Source: Bradysia coprophila (taxonomy: Eukaryota > Arthropoda > Insecta > Diptera > Sciaridae). Taken from it: a stretch of DNA of 64,000 nt. The position numbers and the translations under genes were made by a program. Position 1 is the stretch's first letter. Every line of letters starts with the position of its first letter. The stretch lies in NCBI RefSeq assembly GCF_014529535.1, contig NW_023503474.1, forward strand, positions 186,001 to 250,000, read 5' to 3'. Positions 23,910 through 37,063 of the stretch are shown one piece after another. The notes under the pieces were generated by a model. The model ran no database searches. It was not told the DNA's origin and worked only from the letters and a program-made list of their open reading frames with translations.

Positions 23910-26900
23910 TTACGTACGAGTTTTCATTGTTGTCAACAATCTCGATTTATTGACACTGGCTGATAAATCGTCGTAACTTTTACAGTAACCAAGGTCAATG
24001 TTTGATTTACAATCGCCTAATAATCCTGGAAGTAGAACAGCCGCTCCGGCAATTGTAACAATGGTACCAAAAACAACCAACCCGACAGCTGGAAGCTTCT
24101 CTCTACTAGTCCATGAATGTGGCTCCATTTGAATGTAAGCCAAACCGGGTAATATGTAGGCCAATGGAATTGCCGCTAGCAACCCCTTCAAAATGGAAAA
24201 TAATTAAAAATTTCGACCCCGAAACTTTGATTGTTTCATTTGACCAACATTTAGTTCAAGAACTGGTCCCAAACATTCCGTCATCGGTGAAATGAAGAAC
24301 GCAGTCAAAACAATGGCCAAGGTGATCCTCACAGAATGTTCGTCATCGTCTCCTTTTTCTTGCGATGGATCACGTTCTTTGTCCAAGTCGGATGATTCGA
24401 TGCCCTTCGCTCTGTCGATCTGAGCTTTTACGATCTGAAAAATGTTTCGAGTGGTAGACTTGATCTGAATGCATCTTTGACAAAAAATCATTCCGATTTT
24501 AGTGAAATGATGTCAGGGACAGGGTAACTGAACCGGCTGTGAACCAACCCATGACATTGTTCTTGCTTGTTTTTCTGCTTAGTTCACAAAACTAAGATTG
24601 TCAGCTCTTCTCTGTGTAATGTAAAGAGCTTGCGCTCGAAATTTCAATTCAAATTGAATCGTGAAACACAAAAAAAAACTTTCCAGGATGAACAGCACGA
24701 TTAGATGATCCCCATTTACCCAAGTATGAATACGGGCGTAAGTTGCGAGAATATCACAATGAATTGAAATTGCTATGCAGAGCCAGCTTTAACCTGTTTA
24801 TATTGCTAGGAATGGTCCGAAAGGTGCAAAATATTGCAAGAGTGACCTGCAAAGCTCAGAGATTTTATGCTCGTTTTCAACTCAAGTGCCTCAAGTGGTA
24901 GTCATTTCTCATTAGTGAAGCAGAACAAAAAATTTACATTTTCCCTCAACTCTCCTAAAAAAATTTTAACAAAAGAGCACATAGCAATCTAAGCGAAATA
25001 ATCTATTTTCTCACTCGTAAGAAGATAAAAACACATAAATACCATCGCAACCCCATCGTCATCATGCACGTATGAGTTGAATTGAAATGTTATAGCTTTT
25101 ACAGAGACTCTTTTTTATGGATTTTTCATTTAAATGTTAATTTCGCTTGAAGTACGTACCTCTCTGGAAACGAAACATTCAATCGGAAATGTTAATAGAA
25201 TCGATATCGAAAACAGAATTCTGGAGAAATTCATTAAGTCATCGTCCCAGCAGTAGTTCTCTAAAAGATCACCTGAAAAGAATCGGAGTTTCCTTTGTTA
25301 AGCAAATTCATCGTCTCGACTAATTCGATGTATCTACTACAAACCTTGCGACAGAGCACGGAATGTTGCATAGCCAGCAATGCCAAATAATGCAGCGACA
25401 CAGAATGCAAAACCAATTGAAATGTGCGTCACCTTTTCCCAACGCTCCAACGAGGCATCGCGCATCGATTGATATACGAGGAATGTGTTGTGGTGGCACA
25501 TGAAGGCTGTGTGTTTAATTAGTAAGAAATTGAGACTGTCGTCTTTCTGGTGAGGTTGTTCACAGAATTTACATACCGAAAGCCATGATGCCTGTTGCTG
25601 GAATCACATCGATGTGGGCAAAGCGCCAGGACTCGGGTGTGTCAGGTCTGAGGAAAATGAGAAAAGAATGTATGACATTAGGGGGGATTCATGTCTTAGG
25701 TTTATAGCATAGATAGACAATACGAGATAAAAATGAAATTTTCATTTCTCTTACGATTCACTAGAGTTGTACGTATACAAAATGACATGGTCAATTTTGG
25801 TATTGTATCTTTCAGCGCCGTTGCTGACTTATAGATAATTTGATAGACCGAATCGGTCTCAACTTCGTCACATATTCGTATTATCACTTGAAAATGTGTA
25901 TGTTGGTTAGAGACGTCGCAAAAGGTCAATAATGTCAGCTCGAAAGAAAGTGGGACTGTTCTGTAAATCAAGGGACTGGTTGCCGATTCTCGAAGCATTC
26001 GTAACTTGACAGTTCTTATGGGATTTTATACATGAAACTGTCAAGTTACGAATTCTTAGCGTTACGAACGCTACTATAATCTACGCCCTGAACCAAATCT
26101 TCGGTCTCGGAATTGCTTTTTAGATCGAAAATTTTTAGTTCAATAAAGTTTAAAGTGTTATGTACTTACACAAGATCATAGTCTCCGGAGATAAATTTGC
26201 AAATAACCGCAAACAAGATGAATACAACGCACGCTAGACTGATGAAGCTGGCTCGAGCCAATCGCGAAACATTTTTGTACAAACACAGTGGTATGACAAC
26301 GCAAACGGTTACCACAAACACCACACCAAATCTAACGATGCCCATCGATGTTTCCAACGACGGAATGAAACGGATTAGCACCTTGGACAGCGTGTCGCCA
26401 ACCACAACGTTATACGATATCATGGCTGGGAATGGGATTTTCATTTAATAAAATAAGGAAAACGATTAAAGGAAAGCAAATGATGATAAACGGACGAAAA
26501 ATCTTTATGAGTGGTGTAAAAGGATAGTAAAGTGAATGGAAAAATGAAGAAATAATTTGAATATTTTATGTAGGCCACATGCATTCCAACACAATCGTGC
26601 GAAAGGACGACGACGAGGAAACAAAAACTGTGAAAATGGAAAAATCTGAATTCGAAATCAACAAGATCTCAGACACATTTCTGGTTCAGCATATTTATCG
26701 AAGAAAGAATTCGTTTTACGTGCATAACTTAAAGGGGGCACCCTCAAGAATTCTGCTCCAATTTGGTAAATTCTCGATGTATTCAACTTTTACCGTAAAT
26801 ACGTTTGAATTCAGATGAAAGAAAATTGTTTTGAACTGTTTGATTGAACAGTGTTTTTGGGTCAGAACGTTTTACTTTTGCCTTTATTACATTTATACAA

Positions 26901-29900
26901 CTGTTTTCGATTGAATGTACAGACTGTACACTCAGCCAAATTGAATTGGGAATAGTTATTTGTTTACCGAGGGTGGAAAACAGGAAATTCCAATGAGGTC
27001 AAAGTTTACGCCCACACATTGTTTTTCTGGTATGCGTGGTGTGATAAACCGTTTCTATTCACGAAACGAAAGCGTCATTTCGTTAAAAAAAATGACAACA
27101 AAAGCATATGAGAAAAATTCTATTTCTTCCCAACGACACTGGAGAGAAAGTGTTGAGAAGGTAGAAATTTTCTCGCCTGAACTGTCATGAGGCAAAACGT
27201 CAACAAAACTCAATTTTCAATTTTCATGGTCTATTGAGAAAATAGGTTGATCACAACTCACGCATGAAAAGGAGTTCACAACGCAGGCGAGAAAATAGTA
27301 ATTTACTTACTTTTGCTGAAACTTGAAATTTCGAAAGCCTTTGTTGTGAAAAACGTGGATATTGCATTATCTCAAGTGACTTGTGGCCAGAGCGTAGTCA
27401 ATTTCCAAGTTTTCTTCCCTGAACAAATAACTATTTCACAACACAGGCGAGAAAAAACACATTTTCTCACCTCAGCTGAATTACTACTTTGAAAAAAGAA
27501 AAAGAAAAATGACTTGTAGCAAATGAGGCGGCAACACTGAAACTTCGCGAGCCTTTGTTATAAAAAAAGTTATGTTGATCTCGTTAAAAAAGATGGAAAA
27601 GACGCTCTGGCCACAAACGACACCCTTGAAATCAAAATTTACCTTTTTTTCCCTCGCCGAACAAATAAATATTTCATGTGTGATTAATTTCTCGACTCAA
27701 AATGTCTTGGCCTAAGAGTAATTATACCTAGAGAGGAAATTTCGACCAAAATTATGTAAAATATGTGGTCCCAACTTGAAATACGAAATGTTTATTGGTA
27801 TGTGTTTGGCCTCATAATTAAGTGGGCAAATTGAACTATCAAAAACGTCAACTACATGTATGTTGGTGTAAAATTGTACGAAATGTGTTATTGTGTTATA
27901 CAAACTGATGTTGGAACCACATTTCGTCGTACAAATTACCTCTCTAGGTATAATTACTCTTAGGATTTGGCGAAATGACATTTTGTTTATGTCAAATAAG
28001 TTGTCAATTTCACAATGCTAACCTCAAATCGAACCAAAAAAAGGATTGGGGTGTGAGATGCCACACAAATTTTCATACATTTCAAGGGGCGGCTCTGTGA
28101 ACGAAACATCTTTTGAGGTTAACTTTGTGAAATTGACAACTTAGTTGACACTTTTACAGAGAAGAAACCGCTATTTGACACTGATGTATTCGGTGGTGAT
28201 TTTCTCTCCCAAATTGTCGTACCTTTTTTCAAAAATGATTTAACAAATTAATGCTTGAGTTTCGTGAAAACACGTGAAAATTGATTTGTTCACCTCTGAG
28301 AAAAGTAGAAAATTCTATTTAACTCCAAAAAGAGCAAGGTCTAGCGACCAGAGGGAAGCGAGCGCCTCAAATCGCTCGATTCGGAATTTTGTATTTTTCA
28401 CACCGCACACATCACAAAACTATTGCAGTTGGTAATGTACATTATACGAGGTTGATGTACGTATATAAAATGGTTCAGTTAACATTCCTGTGCACTTCCA
28501 TTTTCGATGCTAACATTTTCATTCTCGTTTTTCATGATTTTACTGCACGTGCCATACACACACATATATCACTTTTATGAAATTGGTGCCTGCACGCTAT
28601 TTAATTTAGCCATTGCTAGACACCGAACTAATTTCCGTTCGAAATTAATGGAAATCACAAACGGAAAGTCAATCTTTCGTCTCCAGACATTATTATCGAT
28701 GTAAATTATGCGACATTATGAATCTGCCCTCATCCAAATTAATGTGACAAATGGTTCAACGATTAATTCATGTCTTATCGTTGGGTAAAAGAGGAGGCTA
28801 CACCATGACGAAGAAGACGTTACCTATCGATTATACGATAATTACGCAACGAATTGGAGCTTATCTCACCGTTTAATTGGCATCTGTATGAATAGAAATT
28901 AATTTACGATTGAGAATGGGGGCAGCGTAAGGTTGCCGACTGGAATGCTATTATTATCTCCATGTGATGCGGACTGCACATGGATGGATATTCAAATAAA
29001 CTAGCATGATCGAACACGCGTTATCGTGGCGTGCTATTTTCTTTTGTTTTGAAAACAATGGCCATGTAATTGGCAGTCCGTGTATGGATACCGTAAATAA
29101 AATGTTGGACGTCAGTTTTGTACATCAGACTAGATATCCAGTACTGTTCAAGGGTGGATAAATATTGCTCACCCATGAAAATAGTTCATCGATGAAACAC
29201 TACCCACTATCAGATGATAGATTTTTGAACGAATCTTTTTTAGACGAAGATGGGAAGCTCATAAAGCTCATGAGAATGAACTCACAGTGTCCTGTTTAAA
29301 ATAGTAATTTTCTAAACTCAGTGACTAAATACAGTTTTTAAAGCCAGGCTAAGGCGCTTTAAACTGGCCTTTGCATTATTTTTCAGTGCAACGGCATTCC
29401 CAGAGGTGAGCACAACAAAACGTCGATTCTTCATGATATTTTCGAAAACATAAACAAAGTGACAGTTCGAATCAGAAAAGTTCTATTTTCTCCTCACGGC
29501 AGAGAGAGTGCTGCACTTTTCTCACTAGAAATGTCATTCGACAAGTCGTCAAGAAAACGCAATTTTCTCGTGACCTATTGAGAAGAGAAAATGAGGCAAA
29601 ACCAAAGAAAAGTTTAGTTGGTACACATGCGGCGAAATTGAAGGAAAATGTGAATGACAGCTGGCACCTATGGGGTAGAATGCAAGATAATTTCATACGA
29701 ATTCTCGCCGCATATACCGCAATGCGCGCATGAAAATAGTTATTTACGTATCTAGCTACGAACCCGAACGAAGTAATGACGACAAGCGAAAGTGCCTAAA
29801 ATAAACCGTCCACAACAGATGCATAGACAACTTTGTATGCTGAGGGCCTATATTACGAGAACAATTCTCGACAATTCCGAAATGTATGCCAAGACATGCA

Positions 29901-32900
29901 GAGAAATGTTAAGTTGGTACACATGTGGCGAGATAGAAGGAATATATGAAAGACAGCTGTCACGTATGGAATAGAATTCGTATGAAATTCTACCGCATTA
30001 CCTCCCATAGGTGCCAGCTGTCATTCACATGTTCCTTCTATCGCATTCTCTCGCACAGGTGCCACCTGTCATTCACATGTTCCTTCTATCTCGCCTCATG
30101 TGTACCAACGGTTGCTAGGAATCTGGCGCCGCGTCATTCACAATAATTATCATTTTGACACATTTTGTATAAGGAAGATGTCACTTTGAGAATTATTGTG
30201 AATGACGCGGCGCGAAATTCCTCAACACCGTACAAACTTAACATTTTTCTGAAGGCATGAAAACATTTTTAGAGCCGTACCGTCCTACCATGCGAATAAT
30301 TCACACAAATCACACGCAAGCCATTCAACTCACTCATCATATTTATTTAATTAACTGAAAATTAATTAATTCACAAATTCTTACCTAGAAATGGATACAT
30401 GAACTGCAACAAAGATAGAAAATAGTAGCCCCATTTTCCGTAAGCCGCTTCCATAACCCCTGGATAGCTAAATCGTCCACATATATGACCGCATCGAACC
30501 TAAAGGCAACAAAATTTAGTTAATTCCCTGATTAATTCATTCGTTTTCCCAAATAACAATACGAAATCACCCTCTCCGGTTTCAACCTCTAAAAAAGGTA
30601 AATTTTAACGATACAATTTGGAAGACGTAACAAATTGACTCATTTGTACACCATCTCGGGGCATGTTTACAAAATTGTTTTCATAATTTCATCATGGCAA
30701 TGTTCCGAGAGGCGACGACGATGATGGAATGTCTTGTAGATTTTATTATTATGTTTGAATTGGGTCATCTGTCAGTCAGTTTAACACTGTTGTGTATACA
30801 CTACATACGCTTCGGGTATAGTAAGGAGCATAACGGTATGAGTGGGCTTGTAACACGGGTTTCGGAAAGTCGATTGAGTACCAACGGAAACACGTGGTAT
30901 CTCCTTTGGACCTTTTGAATCTTCATTTACTCTATATGATTGATAGATGAAAGATGGTTGGGACGCTAACATTGCCTCAGTGATTTTAAACAATCAATGT
31001 ACCTTCTTCTCTCAACAGCTCTTCAAGCATGAGTGGTTATCTTAATGGAGTACTGAAACTAGACAGTGTACCAAACTAATTTGGAAACATTTTTCATACA
31101 AAATAGTACTCTATTTGGCAGCTATAGAAGCACTCGAAGCACGTTTGCTTGTAGTGCGTTGATTCCACTCATTTTCGATTACGCCGTTTTAGCAAAGCTC
31201 GCAAAATTTGTGTAAAACGGAGGGAAAAATGACGACTACGTCAAAACATGATGAAACCAAAGCACCTAGCATAGTAATAGAATATTTTGTGTGTCAAAAT
31301 ACTGCTCTTGCTCTAGCAAACAAACTAAGAAAATTAGTGTGGTAAAAACGTACTTTTATCAATAAATGATAGGAAGTGAGGAAGTATGAGCAGTGAAGAT
31401 GTCCTTTTTTGTGTTGAGAATATGATGACCTTTGTCTCAATTTCGGTGTGCGAAAGTAAATCATGTGTGTTTGTGATGTCCATTTTTGTGTTATTCACCG
31501 TCATTTCGGTGAGAAACAAAGTTTAGAATTTGTTTTTTTTTTGTGATGTCGATATTGCTTTAAAAAAAGCGGGGCACGAAAACTACATCACTAAGAATTT
31601 CAGTGTCACACTTGTCAAAATAAGGCGGTCTTTCGACTGCGTCAAAACGAAATTTGTTTGCTAGAGAAGGTATTGCTGGTACTCAAGATACTACTCCATA
31701 TATACCATTGGTATTGTGATTAATACCATTAATGGTAATAGTGGTACGAATGGTATTAATTTAATAGTATCTTGAGTCTGAGCAGTATTTTGACACACCA
31801 AATATTCTATTACTATGCTAGGTACATTGCCAACTTGAACGTTTCTAACACAATAAAAACGCGGCGAATGTGCCCCTAACTAGCACCCTTCATATTGTTC
31901 GCGTCAATTTCTTTTTGTTTGTTATTAAAACATAAAGACGATGATAAGTATCACGTTATTATATCCGACTTGAGTGGATTATACGCGCACGTGTCTATAT
32001 TGTCTTTGTGCGTACAGATGGGAGATGATGGAAAAAAATAAATTTATTTCTGGTTCTCTATCTTACGGACCGACGAACTTTACAATTACATTGTGAATTA
32101 TTTAATGTGTTTTTTAAGGGATCGCAATCAGTTGAGGATTATTACCGGATGGAAAATGTTTTCCTTTTTCCACGAACAATCATAATTCCATTCTCATCCT
32201 ACTGTTGTTTCAGTTAAATTTAAGATAAACATCGAAATGGATGGGGTCTGTAATGGATTGCTTCCGGAATTTGTTGCCTAGGAAGTCTGACCAAGGAACT
32301 AGTAACCTAGGATATGGTTCTGACCAAATTGTTTTGCTTAAAATTACTTTCTGAATATCTGAAGTTTTAGCCTTTTGAAGTAGTTGTTAAAACATAGCTA
32401 ACGCCGACCCGTACGAAACACCTATTCGTATCAAAAGCCTTTAATGCGAAACTCTTCATTTCTCTTACTTCATTTTCTTCTCTGCTGAAAAACTATTCTT
32501 CCTTTTAAATCACTTACATTATCCACTCTTTGCCTTGTTATCATATACAACTAAATTGCCGGAGGCAATATAGACAGCCCCGTACGAAGTCAAATTTTAT
32601 AAATTCCTATTTAAACAGCTATATACCGCTATATTTACCTATATTTCACTGTAAATAAACATTTCACAGAGGAATATGCTATTATATAGCTCTATATGCC
32701 TGTATATAGCTCAATATAGCTGTATATAGGTATATATAGATGTCCATATATGTAATCCCTGAAACCCCTCACACTTAACACATTATTTCCATGTTAACAG
32801 AAACTCTCTAAGCATCATTTTTCCCACTTTATATCGTTTTACTAAAATCCAATATGGCCGCCGGCAGCCATTTTGTTAGGAAACCGAAAATAGTACCGAC

Positions 32901-35900
32901 GCTTTACATTCGTTAATACCTTTCAAACAAAAAAAATTCATGAAATTCGGTCAAAATTTACTCGAGATATTGACAAAATACTCCACGTTCACTGTACGGC
33001 CGAGTAGCCAGATAAGAGCTCACTCCAAGAGACCTAGCTCACGCTCCGGAGAACAAATTTCCTAAAAAAAATTTTCCTTGATTGGTACGGTCAATACCTA
33101 TCTAATAAAGCTAAAACAGACGAAATATGTTCAAATGTGGCCGACCTACAAGCAAAAACTGCTTGCCGCCCTGTGCCTGTTCCACACCAAGGGGTCTAAC
33201 TCACGAGTCGGTCATCCGATTTCCATAAACTTTTTTTTTGTCGATCGGTATTGTAAATACCTTTTATTTGACGTATCACTTACAAGTTTAACGTTTAAAT
33301 GTCCGGAGATATCTTCGAAAAACCGTAAAGCACTTATTGGGCCACAGCTCGGGAGGGGTCGATCCAAAATCACTCATCTTCGAACTTCGCCTGTCTTTTG
33401 ACATTACCAAACGGGAAAAAAAAGAATTTTCAAAATCAGATGCGTTTTACTCAAGTTATCATGCAGACAGACAGACGGACAGACGGACAGACAGACGGAC
33501 ATTTTTTTTCGCGGATTTGGCATCTCTAGACAACCACAATAGGTTTCCCCTTACTCAGGGAGTCCAATTCGACGTGTTACAAACGTATGCGTAAACCTAT
33601 AAGACCCCAGTACTTCGTACGGGTCTAAAAACGGAGTCTGGCAACACTGCAGTCAAGGTTAAGTTATAGACTTAGTATGTTTTTTTGCAATTACTTTTGT
33701 CATTATTTCAGCTTTTTAGCGCACGTGGTAGCCTTGGCTGTAGTGTTGCCAAACTTCTTTTGTTTTTACAATTACTTAAGGGAGTTTGAAGTTCTGAAGA
33801 TTTAACTCACCATTAAAATTAACGAATAATCGGTAATAACAGCCACCAAAATGAGTAACAAAAATCCTAATCCAAAACCAGCCCGATGAAAAGCGTACGG
33901 TATTCCAATAACGCCACTTCCAACGATGGAGTTTATGTAGTTGAAGGACGTCTGGGCCAGCGTTGACATCGTATCCGACTTGGTATTGTCATTCTATTGG
34001 CGAAAAAAAAGCTCACAATTACCAGTTCAACCCAAAGACGTAAAAATAAGATGAGGTAAATAGGTGCTAAGACTGCGCTATATGACCTTTCGCGTTTAAT
34101 AACAATAAATCGATGCGATTTGGATGATAATTAATCTTTTCTAACCGAATGAGAAAGTAAATGTCTTCAATTAATGACTATCATCAATATAAATGAGCAA
34201 AAGTCAATAAGAAATTGGCAACACCATCCGATATGTGGTGCTCACATTTCTCTTACAGATATACCGTACATTCCTTTATACACACGTGTAGGCGTTCCAC
34301 GTATCGCGCGATATATCGGTGCAACAAAGGGAAAATTAAATATTTCGGAGGTGAAAAATGGGCCATGTGGCTGTTATGTATTTCAGGGCACGTACTACAA
34401 AAGATATAAAAAGGCAATGTCTCAGAGATTCTTTCGAATCTCATTCAGGTAGGTGATATATTCCACAGAAACTGTCGACCTTGGTATGCCGAATAGCATA
34501 GACCAAAATTAGACATTATTTCCACATCTGATGGTATGTTCATACTAGCAGGCGGCTGGTTATATATTCATTTGGTTAACGTTATCTCAACAAATAAATC
34601 GAAACGTTCCTGGGTCTTTGTTAAGAAGTCAAGTCACTCGTTTAATATCCGCATATAAAACAATCGCAGTAAGAGACAAAAAGTGAACTGAAATTTGAGA
34701 GTTATTTGAAAGTTATCTGGCTAGCATCAATGAGATAAATTTAAGTGAACCCATGTCAGTGGTGACATCCATGTCTCTTTCAAAAATGATCACACAGTTA
34801 TACAGTGTTTAACGAGAGCGAAAACCAGTTAAATTTAATTGGTCTCGGGGTCAGCTGTCAAATATTCATCAATGAAAAAAGAAATTGAGAGTTGAGCTCA
34901 GTTTAAATTTGTATGTGATTTCTTTCATTTTGACGTGTGACCCCGAGACCAGTTTAAACAAAGTGGTCAAAAATCTCTCTCCTTAAACACTGTATTCGAA
35001 AGTAATCTGGCTGACATCACTGAGTTACATTTCCGTAAATCATGTCAACTGTGAGTGTCAGTTGTCTTTCAATTATGACCACACGGTCATTTGAAAGTGG
35101 GCAAGTTGGCATCGCTGAGGTAAATTTACGTAAGCTAATGTCAATGGTGCCAGTCAGATCTCTTTTCTTTCAAATAACCACAAAGTTATTTGAAAGCGAT
35201 CTGGCTGGCATACTGAGGTAAATTTTCGTAAAGCTATGTCAGTGATGCCAGCCATGTTGGAAAGAGATGGGTGGCATCACTGAGGTACGTTTACGTAAAA
35301 ACATGTCAGCGATGCCAGACTGTCAAATAACCACGCTATAACATACGAAAGAATTATTTCAACATAGTTTTCGGCCTCTCGGTCATCAGTCTTTAGACTG
35401 TGGGAGGGATAACTAGATGGATGCTAGATATAGAACGTATTCATGTGGCTTGCTATGTACATTGCAAATATACCACTCAAATAATAGAAAAGAAATCGGA
35501 GATTGGAATTATTGAGTTAAGTACATTGAACAGTCAGACACACAGCAGAATATCATAATTGCCACCCCGATGGGTACATACCAACCGCCTTTTCTCGTTT
35601 ACTCACACGTTTTATTATTGGTTTTTGTCTAACATAACCATCGAAATTTTACGGTGAAGCTGTCGTTTCGAAAAGATATTATTTCAGAGATTGGAAATTC
35701 GCAACAACAAAAACATATTTACCCAGGAGACCATACTCTCTCTGAATATGATTGTGTATTACAACAGTCCCGGCAAACGCCGTTCGGAATATAACATTCC
35801 ATTTTATTATGCATCGGTGGATGAATAACATAGTTTCAGCATTTCATTTTTTTAATAACTCCGCTGATGTCTATATGTGTGCTGAATGTTGATGGCTTTT

Positions 35901-37063
35901 CATATTATGTGGGTGGGTGGGTACAATGTGAACTACGTATCGATTCGAAGTAAATTGCGCTATAGTGCCGAGGTTAGCATCATTATAGTCGTTGATTACA
36001 GCTGTAAATAGGCCGTCATAAAATTGGCTCGATTTTTAATATTTTTTTTTGTTTTGTTTTGTGCTAAGAAATGCCCAAAAAACAACGAATGGCTGTCTGG
36101 TGCGATTCAAACGAAATCATAAAAAAGTCTAATTCGTGAGAATTAGCTCTACAAATAGAGTAGAGTTCCAAATAATTTTAAAAAAAAATTATTACTACTG
36201 GCGCTAGTAATACTGTGGGCTTTATTTAGCATTTAGGATTAAAGATAAAAACTCAAGCGATTTACGACCCTCGCTTTGATCTACCTTAAAATTGTTGGAA
36301 TTTCCTATTTTCTCCCAGTAAACTATTTCGATTATTCCCACAGTGAGCATATCGTCGCAAAGATTTTATGAACAATTTAACTACATATTTAGCGTATGAC
36401 CGCTTTCCTTTTCAATTCTTCACTGCACTGCAGCAAATCATTTCTACTTTTACCCTTTGTACGTATATGACGAATCGTAAGCAATATGAAATAAAATTTT
36501 CATTCCACCTCGAATCGAATTCGATTTAGAAAGTGCATGGTATGGAGAGAGATGTCTTAATATTTCTAAATTGCACAGGCATTCGCTAATTTCTTCTTTT
36601 GTAATTGAGCTAATCAAATAGAACAAAAATTAGTTTCAGACATAATTTTACCGTACCTTCATCAACGATTTGATGTCGTCAAATGCATGCTCCTCGACGG
36701 ACTCGTCACTTGCCTGCAATAAACAATTTTTATGGTCAATGTTATGTGTGTATGAATCTGTTCAATTAAATTGAATACATTTTTCCTTTAGACATAAAAT
36801 TGAATCCCAGTTTGATATAAAGAGAAAAACGACAAAATTTTATTAAAGTAAGTGGAGGAGTTACCAATACCAATACCACTTGCTAGAAAATTTCATATGA
36901 AATTTTTGCCTAACGCATGAATCGAATCGGATTCACTTCAATGGTAGCTCATTTCTTCGCATCGAATCAACAAATATCCGCTCAAAACTGAACCTTTCAT
37001 CCCTAGTTTTAAGTTGCTGTACTTGCTTACGGGTCGAAAATCGTTCTTTTCATTAAATTTCAT
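23910..37063 (-). CDS. SLC38-type sodium-coupled neutral amino acid transporter
   Basis: Ten exons, minus strand: 37,063-37,031, 36,713-36,657, 33,993-33,811, 30,499-30,385, 26,425-26,170, 25,647-25,577, 25,506-25,345, 25,272-25,160, 24,434-24,249 and 24,185-23,910. They join in frame with GT-AG borders to about 483 residues, the usual length for the family. Recognisable blocks are NSIVGSGVIGIPYA in the first membrane helix, SYPGVMEAAYGKWGYY, YPFLAMISYNVVVGDTLSKV, AFMCHHNTFLVYQSM, GYATFRALSQGD, FPIECFVSRE and PGLAYIQMEPH. SLC38 and related AAAP proteins carry about 11 membrane segments and move neutral amino acids across plasma or lysosomal membranes. It most resembles SLC38A10/A11-type members; I would not fix the paralogue. 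Exon 1 (MKFNEKNDFRP) is inferred from a good donor and matching phase and is the weakest part. The large introns hold MITEs, and the stop lies next to the 18-bp minisatellite. Its 3' exons are duplicated at 6,797-9,416. Confidence 0.93.
27711..27964. mobile_element. MITE with 33-bp terminal inverted repeats (copy 2)
   Basis: The left end cctaagagtaattatacct and the right end aggtataattactcttagg are reverse complements, continuing to about 30 bp. It lies in the SLC38 intron between exons 4 and 5. A diverged internal part recurs at 43,605-43,745. No coding capacity. Confidence 0.85.
29078..30384. repeat. Repeat cluster in SLC38 intron 4
   Basis: Four copies of a roughly 55-bp unit (gtacacatg, a ggcgaaattgaagga-like middle, then gacagctggcacc) occur at about 29,620 and 29,915 in one orientation and about 30,003 and 30,056 in the other. 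They are followed by a separate inverted pair, ggcgccgcgtcattcacaat and attgtgaatgacgcggcgcg, at 30,123-30,215. The arrangement is that of nested foldback elements. There is no gene other than the host intron. Confidence 0.75.
31022..31160. mobile_element. Partial MITE, 'ttcaagcatgag' family
   Basis: It begins ttcaagcatgagtggttatc and contains gtactctatttggcagct. It matches parts of the complete element at 46,847-46,975 and the fragments at about 2,665-2,960, 19,794-20,090 and 47,660. Confidence 0.65.
31264..31822. mobile_element. Inverted-repeat element with 43-bp ends
   Basis: The first bases cctagcatagtaatagaata and the last bases tattctattactatgctagg are inverse copies. The arms run on through tgtgtcaaaatactgctc to about 43 bp with one mismatch. 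An inner palindromic part around taccattaatggtaat lies at 31,670-31,790. It sits in SLC38 intron 3. No open frame of note. Confidence 0.85.
32575..33628. repeat. Dispersed repeat with cccgtacgaagt ends
   Basis: The block starts near cccgtacgaagtcaaa, ends near tacttcgtacgggtc, and contains a run of acagacgg-type tetranucleotides at 33,465-33,500. A similar tetranucleotide run in a related context occurs at 58,920-58,940. Frames inside are short. It is probably a degenerate transposable element in SLC38 intron 3. Confidence 0.6.
34695..35335. repeat. Degenerate tandem repeat with an inserted MITE
   Basis: About five units of roughly 100-130 bp share ctggctggcatcactgaggt, acgtaa and atgtcagtgatgccag. 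Each unit is itself a weak inverted repeat. A MITE at 34,801-34,994 (atacagtgtttaacgagag and ctctccttaaacactgtat) lies within the first units, in SLC38 intron 2. Confidence 0.75.
34801..34994. mobile_element. MITE, 'atacagtgtttaa' ends
   Basis: Terminal arms of about 20 bp match in inverse, and an inner hairpin ggtctcggggtca / tgaccccgagacc forms a second stem. No coding sequence. Confidence 0.8.

Larger units (their letters stand above)
17129..29077 (+). repeat. 12.4 kb duplicated block, copy 2
   Basis: This is the second copy of the block at 1-12,401. Here the SLC38 exons are open and correctly spliced, so this copy has the reliable sequence and sits in its natural place: it continues at 29,078 into the same transporter's upstream intron and exons. 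Its left edge at 17,129 lies inside a dispersed repeat that is also seen at 58,785-59,130, so the point where the match starts may be set by the window rather than by the true breakpoint. Confidence 0.95.

Noticed and set aside
33465..33500. Tetranucleotide run as a telomere-like repeat
   Set aside because: Short, imperfect and embedded in a dispersed repeat; a similar run occurs at 58,920, so it belongs to the element.
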